Assembly: GCA_023145835.1 (NCBI GenBank)
Contig: JAGLDH010000008.1
Span: forward strand, 1-64,000
Direction: 5' to 3'
Length of the DNA: 64,000 bases
Source of the DNA: Methylococcales bacterium
GTDB taxonomy: Bacteria; Pseudomonadota; Gammaproteobacteria; Methylococcales; Methylomonadaceae
Below, piece after piece: positions 54,532-61,466 of the stretch. Each line of letters starts with the position of its first letter. Position 1 is the first letter of the stretch. The position numbers were made by a program, and so were the translations under genes. A model generated the notes under the pieces. That model was not told the DNA's origin, did no database searches, and saw only the letters and a program-made list of their open reading frames with translations.

Positions 54532-55983
54532 ATGAAGCAGTCTTTACAATTACGTATTGGTCAGAGTTTGACAATGACGCCGCAATTACAACAGGCGATT
54601 AAATTGTTACAACTATCAACTCTAGATCTACAGCAGGAAATTCAACAAGCTCTTGAATCAAATATGATGCTTGAGGTTGATGAGGAGCCTGTAAATGACC
54701 AAGAAAATAGTGTAAGAGATCAAGAAGAGTCAAAAAAAAGCGAAAGCGAGACAGTTACTAGTGAAGGATCACAAACAGATATGCCCGATGAGCTACCTGT
54801 TGATTCCAATTGGGACGATATTTATGAGAATACTCAACCAATTACTGTATTAGCGTCGGAGGCAATTGAATTTGAAACTCAACATAGTCAATCAGAAACG
54901 CTACTAGATCATTTATTGCAACAATTAGGCATGCTATCAATTTCTGATAGAGATCATGCTATTGCTATTTCTATTATAGATTCTATTAATAAAGACGGTT
55001 ATCTATGTGAGACTATTGATGATATTTATCTAGGGTTACAGGCACAATTAGAAGACTTAGAGCTAGATGAGGTCGAAGGAGTTCTGCATAGAGTCCAAAA
55101 TTTTGATCCTATTGGGGTCGCAGCAAAAGACCTGGCTGACTGTTTGATGATACAGTTACTCCAATTGCCAGAAATAACCCCCTTTAAAAATGAAGCGCTG
55201 GATGTGGTTAGGCGGCATTTAGAATTGTTGGGAACACATGATCAGGCACGATTAATGCGCCGGCTTGGATTGTCTGAGTTACAATTAAGAGAAGCAGTTG
55301 CTTTAATCAGAACACTAAACCCAAAACCAGGAACAAGCATACAAAATGTAGAATCAAATTATATTGTTCCAGACGTTTTTGTAAAAAAACAAAAAGGGCA
55401 ATGGAGAGTAAGGTTAAACCCAGATATTTCACCAAGGTTACGCGTAAATTCAGCTTATTCAAAAATGATAAAAAGAGCTGATAATAGTAAAGAAAATGTT
55501 AGTATGAAGGAGCATTTACAAGAAGCGCGATGGTTTATAAAAAGTTTACATAGTCGAAATGACACATTGTTACGTGTTGCAGAAAGTATCATAGAAAAGC
55601 AAGATGGCTTTCTTGAGCATGGAGCAATAGCTATGAAACCGATGGTATTAAGAGATATAGCGGAAGAGTTAGAATTGCACGAATCAACAATATCTCGAGT
55701 TACCACACAGAAATATATGCATACACCTAACGGTATAGTAGAATTCAAATACTTCTTTTCTAGTCATGTGACAACAGAGGGTGGAGGAGAATGTTCGGCA
55801 ACTGCAATAAGAGCTCTTATTAAAGAGTTAGTGGAAAATGAAAATCCTGCAAAGCCATTAAGTGATAGTAAAGTGACAGATATATTAAAGGAGAAAGGGA
55901 TAAATATTGCTAGACGTACTATAGCTAAGTATCGAGAAGCCATGTCTATCCCATCATCAAGCCAGAGAAAGCGTCTTTTATGA
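54532..55983 (+). CDS. rpoN: RNA polymerase sigma-54 factor RpoN
   Basis: Sigma-54 directs RNA polymerase to -24/-12 promoters activated by enhancer-binding ATPases. The N-terminal activator-responsive region shows LRIGQSLTMTPQLQQAIKLL. A long acidic region spans residues 50-110, then the core-binding domain, the helix-turn-helix (ELHESTISRVTTQKY) and the RpoN box ARRTIAKYREAM at the end. Length 483 fits. It lies 81 bases after lptB, and hpf follows. Confidence 0.96.
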   Translation: MKQSLQLRIGQSLTMTPQLQQAIKLLQLSTLDLQQEIQQALESNMMLEVDEEPVNDQENSVRDQEESKKSESETVTSEGSQTDMPDELPVDSNWDDIYENTQPITVLASEAIEFETQHSQSETLLDHLLQQLGMLSISDRDHAIAISIIDSINKDGYLCETIDDIYLGLQAQLEDLELDEVEGVLHRVQNFDPIGVAAKDLADCLMIQLLQLPEITPFKNEALDVVRRHLELLGTHDQARLMRRLGLSELQLREAVALIRTLNPKPGTSIQNVESNYIVPDVFVKKQKGQWRVRLNPDISPRLRVNSAYSKMIKRADNSKENVSMKEHLQEARWFIKSLHSRNDTLLRVAESIIEKQDGFLEHGAIAMKPMVLRDIAEELELHESTISRVTTQKYMHTPNGIVEFKYFFSSHVTTEGGGECSATAIRALIKELVENENPAKPLSDSKVTDILKEKGINIARRTIAKYREAMSIPSSSQRKRLL

Positions 55984-56015
55984 CGGTAATATGTTTTTAA
56001 TAAGGAGTTGATTTT

Positions 56016-56306
56016 ATGCAAGTAAGTATAACAGGGCACCACATTGAGGTAACTGATTCATTAAGAGCCCATGTTGATGAAAAAATAGGTAAGTTAAAAC
56101 GCCATTTTGATAATGTGACTGATGTACATGTAATTTTAACAGTAGAGAAGCTTGAGCAAAAAGCTGAAGCGACGGTACAAATTAGTGGAGCCAAGTTATT
56201 TGCAGAGGATACAAAAGAAGATATGTATAAAGCAATAGATAATATGGTTGATAAATTAGATCGTCAAATTATCAAGCATAAAGAAAAAACAGGGAATCAT
56301 CGATAA
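56016..56306 (+). CDS. hpf: Short ribosome hibernation promoting factor HPF
   Basis: HPF binds the 30S A/P region and promotes inactive 100S dimers in stationary phase. The 96-residue protein has QVSITGHHIEVTDSLRAHVDEKI, then VHVILTVEKLEQKAEATV and EDMYKAIDNMVDKLDRQI, the S30AE fold. It follows rpoN by 32 bases. Two hairpins follow, and mgtE rather than the usual ptsN lies beyond them. Confidence 0.94.
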   Translation: MQVSITGHHIEVTDSLRAHVDEKIGKLKRHFDNVTDVHVILTVEKLEQKAEATVQISGAKLFAEDTKEDMYKAIDNMVDKLDRQIIKHKEKTGNHR

Positions 56307-56313
56307 AAAAATG

Positions 56314-56364
56314 ACTATTTAGCGTATTTTATAGTTAAGGGTTGTGAAAAATACGCTAAATAGT
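56314..56364 (+). terminator. Strong 17-bp hairpin after hpf
   Basis: ACTATTTAGCGTATTTT pairs perfectly with 56348-56364 around a 17-nt loop. A second hairpin AATAAAGGTAAA / TTTACCTTTATT follows at 56365-56401. A T-run is short, so these may be terminators or 3'-end stabilisers for the rpoN-hpf transcript. Confidence 0.5.
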
Positions 56365-56509
56365 AATAAAGGTAAAAAGGTAAAAAATCTTTACCTTTAT
56401 TCTGCAGTTTTTGCGATAATTCACCAAACGACAAGTATCTTTATAGTAAGTACTTTAATTACACTAAGAGAGAGTCATTAGCCCTTAATTTATTTTCACA
56501 CACCTGCTT

Positions 56510-57871
56510 ATGCCATCATCCACAATAAATAAAGAACATAGTAAAAATTTATTAACTCAGGTTTCTGAATTATTAGTGATGGGAACTAAGGTTGAGATAA
56601 GGAATCTTATCCATTCTTTGTATCCAGCGGAAACTGCAAATATACTTGAGTCCTTAGATTTAGAACAAAGAGTAAGAGTATGGCGTGTTATTCCTCCTAG
56701 TGTGATGGGGGAAATTCTGGTTCGAGTGAATACAGAAGTCGGTCAAGGTTTATTGAAAGTCACTGATAGACGTGATTTGATCAAAGCGACAGAAAACCTT
56801 GAGTCAGATGATATGGTTGATTTGCTCCACGCATTACCAGAACCATTATTGTCTGAAGTAATGGAGTCTATAGGGGTGCATGAACGTAATAGGCTTGAGT
56901 CTGCACTTACCTATGATGATCATACGGCAGGTGGCCTAATGTCTTTGGATGTATTGACAATTCGACCAGATGTCACTCTTGATGTCGTGATGAATTACTT
57001 AAAAAAACGTGGGGGGATGCCTTCTTCAACCCATAACTTGATTGTTGTTGATGCTTCTGACCACTTTTTGGGGGTTTTATCCTTACCAGATTTACTGACA
57101 AATGACCCTCAAACAAAAGTTTCAGATGCAATGGATATCAGAGTTCGGGCAATTCCTTTTACAATGTCGGCGACAGATGTAGCGATGTTATTTGAACAAC
57201 GTCAAATTTTGTCAGCCCCTGTGGTAGCAGAAAATGGTCGCTTAATGGGACGTATAACAATTGATGATGTCGTCGGTGTTATAAGGGAAGAAGCTGATCA
57301 TACGATTATGAGTATGGCTGGTCTGGATGAGGAGCAAGATATGTTTGCTCCTGTTATGACCAGTGCTAAACGTCGAGCTGTATGGTTGGGCGTAAATTTA
57401 GTGACTGCCTTTTTAGCTTCATGGGTTATTGGTTTATTTGAAGCAACCTTAGAAGAAATTGTTGCTTTGGCAGTGCTTATGCCAATTGTTGCTAGTATGG
57501 GAGGGATCGCAGGAAGCCAAACTTTAACCTTGGTTGTTAGAGGGTTGGCTTTGCGACAGGTAAGTCATTCTAATGCTTCACAATTATTGGTTAAAGAATT
57601 GTCGGTAGGTATTGTTAATGGCGTGGTATGGGCGGTTGTTGTTGCGTGTATTGCAAGCCTTTGGTTTCAGGATGTAAGTCTAGGCATGTTGCTAGGTGGA
57701 GCCATGGTGATAAATTTGGTTTGTGCTGCTTTAGCCGGGGCAAGTATTCCTCTTATGCTAGATAAAATGGGAATTGATCCTGCATTAGCTGGAGGCGTGT
57801 TATTAACAACGGTAACAGACTGTATTGGATTTATGGCCTTTTTAGGTTTGGCAACTGTTTTCTTGATGTAG
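56510..57871 (+). CDS. mgtE: Magnesium transporter MgtE
   Basis: MgtE is a Mg2+ channel gated by its cytoplasmic domain. Residues 1-130 form the N (superhelical) domain. Two CBS domains follow (GGLMSLDVLTIRPDV and RAIPFTMSATDVAML), and the last 180 residues hold five membrane spans with GIAGSQTLTLVVRGLA. Length 453 is the family norm. It lies about 200 bases after hpf, so it is probably a separate unit. Confidence 0.93.
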   Translation: MPSSTINKEHSKNLLTQVSELLVMGTKVEIRNLIHSLYPAETANILESLDLEQRVRVWRVIPPSVMGEILVRVNTEVGQGLLKVTDRRDLIKATENLESDDMVDLLHALPEPLLSEVMESIGVHERNRLESALTYDDHTAGGLMSLDVLTIRPDVTLDVVMNYLKKRGGMPSSTHNLIVVDASDHFLGVLSLPDLLTNDPQTKVSDAMDIRVRAIPFTMSATDVAMLFEQRQILSAPVVAENGRLMGRITIDDVVGVIREEADHTIMSMAGLDEEQDMFAPVMTSAKRRAVWLGVNLVTAFLASWVIGLFEATLEEIVALAVLMPIVASMGGIAGSQTLTLVVRGLALRQVSHSNASQLLVKELSVGIVNGVVWAVVVACIASLWFQDVSLGMLLGGAMVINLVCAALAGASIPLMLDKMGIDPALAGGVLLTTVTDCIGFMAFLGLATVFLM

Positions 57872-57893
57872 AAAAAATTTAAAACGAATAGTA

Positions 57894-57928
57894 AGCGCAT
57901 CAATTCTTTTTGGTGATGCGCTCTTTTT
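57894..57928. terminator. Terminator between converging mgtE and lipase genes
   Basis: AGCGCATCA (57894-57902) pairs with TGATGCGCT (57914-57922), followed by CTTTTT on the plus strand. The short gap and converging genes suggest it may serve both directions. Confidence 0.7.
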
Positions 57929-57933
57929 AGATT

Positions 57934-59163
57934 TTACCAACCGCCACTATAAACTGTTAATAGAGCTAAGGCATTATTGATTAATGGTTCCATACCATGC
58001 TTGTTAAACCTTAAAGAATCTAACTTAGGTAAACGGTCAGGTCTAACTTCTAGTTTATTAAAGTCAAACTGAACCAACGGTGTAACATGAGATGATCCAA
58101 AATAGATCTTGCCCGCTGATTCGTCAGTATTAGAAATAGGATCGTGAATATCTGTTAATACATAGATTGAGTTAAATAGTTCTTGGGTGGTTAATTTTTT
58201 TGGATGAGCATCAAAAAATTTCTCAGGCACGGGAGCTGAGTTAAAAGCAAAAGTTTCTAATCCTAAAGATGCACCAATGGCTTGGGCTAAACTACCCCCT
58301 AAAGAATGCCCTGTAACTGTTATCTTTCTTCCTTCAGAACGACTTAACATGTCTTGAGCATAACTAAAAGCATCATCAAATTGTTCATCTACCTGACCAA
58401 CTGCAAGGAGAGCATCGGCAGCTAAATCTAAAAAAGACTCTTTTCTTTCACTGAATGAACATGAAAACCCTGAGCAAGCTTCTGTTCCACGAAACGCTAG
58501 CACTAATTCATCGGTGTTTTTATTGTAATAAACACCTGCTTGCATACCAGAATCTTTTTCATGTAGTTCAACTAACTCCCATGGAGAAGGAAGAGTGTTA
58601 TTAAAATCATAAACAATATTTGCCAAGTGTGCGAAAGGAATCGACTGGCCAAGTAAATCAACACCTCTACGTTCATTTTTGTTTAACATACCGTAAGGCT
58701 TCCATGTCTGGTTGGGTATGTAGTCAGGGTTAATGAATATATTTGCAGTTGTTAGCTCAAATAAATTTTTATCAGGTTTATAAACTAAGTTGGCTGAGTA
58801 GCGTTCGGTTCCATATTGTTGGGGTATATCAACGGTAGGGAGTGATAATTCACCTGAATTAGGGGAATACGTAGAGCTGTTTGTTTCTGCTGTACGGTTA
58901 GCAGGCTCTGCACTGATGAGTTTAAATGAATTAGGTTGTTCGGGTGCTAATGATTGTAATGCAGCTTTATAAATTTGAGTGCCAGAACTATCTGTTACTT
59001 TAATCGTTTCTAGGCAAACAATACCTGCTGATCCAATAAAAGTAGTCGGCGCTGTCGTATTAGCACATTCTTGTGGATGGGCCAGGGCAATATTAGGTGC
59101 CCCAATTAAACTTGTTATTGCAGAAATAAATAAGGAGGTTCGTTTTATGTTGTTTTTATCCAT
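57934..59163 (-). CDS. Secreted class 3 (Mbeclin-type) lipase-like hydrolase
   Basis: A 409-residue exported alpha/beta hydrolase. The signal peptide has the charged stretch NNIKR, a hydrophobic core and cleavage after ALA at about residue 29. The lipase class 3 region (about 190-320) shows ELVLAFRGTEAC, the serine nucleophile in VTGHSLGGSLAQAIG, AFNSAPVP and a DIHDPIS aspartate. The C-terminal histidine candidate is in FGSSHVTP. Residues 30-130 are an unassigned beta-rich N-terminal extension. Substrate is unknown. Nothing adjacent is functionally linked. Confidence 0.8.
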   Translation of the reverse strand: MDKNNIKRTSLFISAITSLIGAPNIALAHPQECANTTAPTTFIGSAGIVCLETIKVTDSSGTQIYKAALQSLAPEQPNSFKLISAEPANRTAETNSSTYSPNSGELSLPTVDIPQQYGTERYSANLVYKPDKNLFELTTANIFINPDYIPNQTWKPYGMLNKNERRGVDLLGQSIPFAHLANIVYDFNNTLPSPWELVELHEKDSGMQAGVYYNKNTDELVLAFRGTEACSGFSCSFSERKESFLDLAADALLAVGQVDEQFDDAFSYAQDMLSRSEGRKITVTGHSLGGSLAQAIGASLGLETFAFNSAPVPEKFFDAHPKKLTTQELFNSIYVLTDIHDPISNTDESAGKIYFGSSHVTPLVQFDFNKLEVRPDRLPKLDSLRFNKHGMEPLINNALALLTVYSGGW

Positions 59164-59226
59164 TTTGGCATTTTATGTGTGTAAAGTTACGTTAAGATAT
59201 TAATCAGCCTGTGACTATTTTAGTAT

Positions 59227-59892
59227 TTATAAATTCAAATAGTTATCTAGCTCATGTAAACGTTCTGGTGAGCCAATATCAAGCCAAAAGCCGTCAAAAC
59301 TTTCACCTGATACATTGTTTTTCGACATCGCATTGCGTAGCAAAGGGGCAAGTTTAATTTTTCCAGGAGGTGTGTTTTTGAATAGTTTTGGATTAAATAA
59401 ACCTATTCCACTATACGTTAACATCGGTTGACCATCCACAGCAATAAGTCCGCTAGATGTTAAATGAAAATCGCCTTCAGGATGATGAGCAGGATTAGGG
59501 ATTAGTACAAGATAAGCCAGATCAAATGACTTATTTTGTAATTGAGAAAAATCATAATCGTTTGCAATATCTCCATTAACAACTAGAAAAGGCTCTGTTC
59601 CTAAAATAGGAAGAGCATTAATAATACCTCCCGCTGTTTCTAAAGCTGCAATACCTTCATCTGAGTAACTTATTGATGCCCCAAATCGTTGTCCAAAGCC
59701 TAGTGTCTCGATAATTTGATGACCCAAATAGGCTATATTGATCACTATTTCAGTAAATCCTGAGAAAACTAATTGTTCAATAGTTTTCTGAATGATTGGT
59801 TTTCCACCGGCTAGTAATAATGGCTTTGGTGTTGTATCGGTTAAAGGACGCATTCTTTCACCACGTCCAGCGGCTAAAATCATTGCTTTCAC
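59227..59892 (-). CDS. murU: N-acetylmuramate-1-phosphate uridylyltransferase MurU
   Basis: MurU couples MurNAc-1-phosphate to UTP, giving UDP-MurNAc in peptidoglycan recycling. The nucleotidyltransferase signature is AAGRGERMRPLTDTTPKPLL, with VNGDIANDYD carrying the metal aspartate and DGFWLDIGSPERL at the end. Length 221 fits MurU. It overlaps amgK by 4 bases, the standard pairing. Confidence 0.88.
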   Translation of the reverse strand: MKAMILAAGRGERMRPLTDTTPKPLLLAGGKPIIQKTIEQLVFSGFTEIVINIAYLGHQIIETLGFGQRFGASISYSDEGIAALETAGGIINALPILGTEPFLVVNGDIANDYDFSQLQNKSFDLAYLVLIPNPAHHPEGDFHLTSSGLIAVDGQPMLTYSGIGLFNPKLFKNTPPGKIKLAPLLRNAMSKNNVSGESFDGFWLDIGSPERLHELDNYLNL

Positions 59893-60884
59893 TGTAGGCT
59901 CCTAAACGCAGGTAAAATAGATTGGGTTAAAAATACATTAAATTCTGTAAGCTCAGGGTATTGACTAGAAACTTGGCTAACATAAGTCATCGTGAGAGGA
60001 ATGTCATTTAAATAGCTAGATTTATTATCGCGAATATGTAGACGAGAAAAAATACCAATGGCCTTTAAATGTCGTTGTAATCCCATTAAATCAAACCAGC
60101 GGATAAATGTGTCCAAATCAGCAGAAAATAAATCTGATTGAGATAGCTGTTGATAATAAAGTTTCACCCATTGGTAAACTTGTTGTTCAGGCCAAGCAAT
60201 ATAACAATCACGTAACAATGAAACCAGGTCGTAAGTGATAGAGCCGATGACAGCATCTTGAAAATCAATAATACCAAGGGAGTTATTATCTAAAACCATT
60301 AAATTTCTTGAATGAAAATCACGATGAACACAAACCTGGGGTTGTTCTAAAGCGGATTTAATTAAAAGATCATTTAAGCGATCTTTTATTTTATTAGGTA
60401 TAGATAGATTGAGATGTTTTTCTAAAAACCAATTATAAAATAAATCTAATTCTTGATTTAGTAACGTTTTATCATAAGAGGGTAATTGACTCTCAGTGAT
60501 AGAAGTTTTAGTTTGTAGAGTGTATAGACTGTCAAATGCACTTTGGTAATAATTTGATGCATTTTTACTATTGAGTCGGTCAAGTAAACAATGGGAGCCA
60601 AAATCTTCTAATAACAAAAATCCTTGAGTAAGGTCTTGATGATAAATTTCAGGAACATTAACATTTGATGCTTTAAATAATGCAGCAATACGGATGAAAG
60701 GCTCGGTATTTTCTTTTTCAGGCGGAGCATCCATAACGATATTTTGCCCTTTTTTATGATTGACTCTGAAATAACGTCTAAAACTGGCATCACTAGATGC
60801 GGGTTCAAATTTAAAGACGTCTAATTTAAGTTTGTGATTTAGCCAATCAAGGATTGATAAAGCACGAGGGTCTGTAATTGACAT
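59889..60884 (-). CDS. amgK: Anomeric MurNAc/GlcNAc kinase AmgK
   Basis: AmgK phosphorylates MurNAc at C1; its product is the substrate of MurU. The aminoglycoside-phosphotransferase fold shows SSDASFRRYFRV for the nucleotide loop, the catalytic VCVHRDFHSRNLMVL, and IIDFQDAVIG for the magnesium site. Length 331 is typical. The amgK-murU pair next to lptD, facing away from it, is the Pseudomonas arrangement and supports the assignment. Confidence 0.9.
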   Translation of the reverse strand: MSITDPRALSILDWLNHKLKLDVFKFEPASSDASFRRYFRVNHKKGQNIVMDAPPEKENTEPFIRIAALFKASNVNVPEIYHQDLTQGFLLLEDFGSHCLLDRLNSKNASNYYQSAFDSLYTLQTKTSITESQLPSYDKTLLNQELDLFYNWFLEKHLNLSIPNKIKDRLNDLLIKSALEQPQVCVHRDFHSRNLMVLDNNSLGIIDFQDAVIGSITYDLVSLLRDCYIAWPEQQVYQWVKLYYQQLSQSDLFSADLDTFIRWFDLMGLQRHLKAIGIFSRLHIRDNKSSYLNDIPLTMTYVSQVSSQYPELTEFNVFLTQSILPAFRSLQ

Positions 60885-61166
60885 AATGTTTAAAGAGCTT
60901 ATTTAAAATATAAGATTAAGGTAAATAATAGAGAAAAAGGTTCAGCTCATTAGCACCAAAGCATAAGAATAGCTAAAATTTTTCTAGTTTTCTTATCTCT
61001 ATGCAAATGATTTCAATCATAGTAAGAAAGAACTATACGCTTTTTGAGTATATTTAAACAGAATACCAAGCGTGGTAAATCCCTTAAAGTAGCATATGAA
61101 CGATACAGGAGGTGCTGATTAACAGCTATAGCATTCTGTTTATTACTGCAAAGACATAAAGATGTA

Positions 61167-61349
61167 CCTGATTACCCACAAGCTTCCGCCATATTAACGG
61201 ATATTTTATAAGTCATTGAAAAATTTCCTATATTTAATTATGAAAATCCAACTTAAACTTTTTCTTCGATTGGGTTAAAAATATAACTACTATATTTCAT
61301 AATGTTACATCTAGCTTCCTAAAGTGGCGGAAGCTTGTGGGTAATCAGG
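61167..61349. mobile_element. 183-bp MITE with 25-bp inverted repeats and 8-bp target duplication
   Basis: CCTGATTACCCACAAGCTTC begins a 25-bp repeat (61167-61191) that is the exact reverse complement of 61325-61349. The element is flanked on both sides by AAGATGTA, at 61159-61166 and 61350-61357, a perfect 8-bp target duplication. The 133-bp interior has no ORF. It sits in the lptD-amgK divergent spacer, about 110 bases before lptD. Confidence 0.9.
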
Positions 61350-61466
61350 AAGATGTATAAAAAAATCTTATGCAAGCTATAGAACTAATTTCATACGCAC
61401 TCTTAAACTGATGTAAAATAACTGGCTATTTTATTCTAATATTGTCAACATTACAGGCACGGATTT

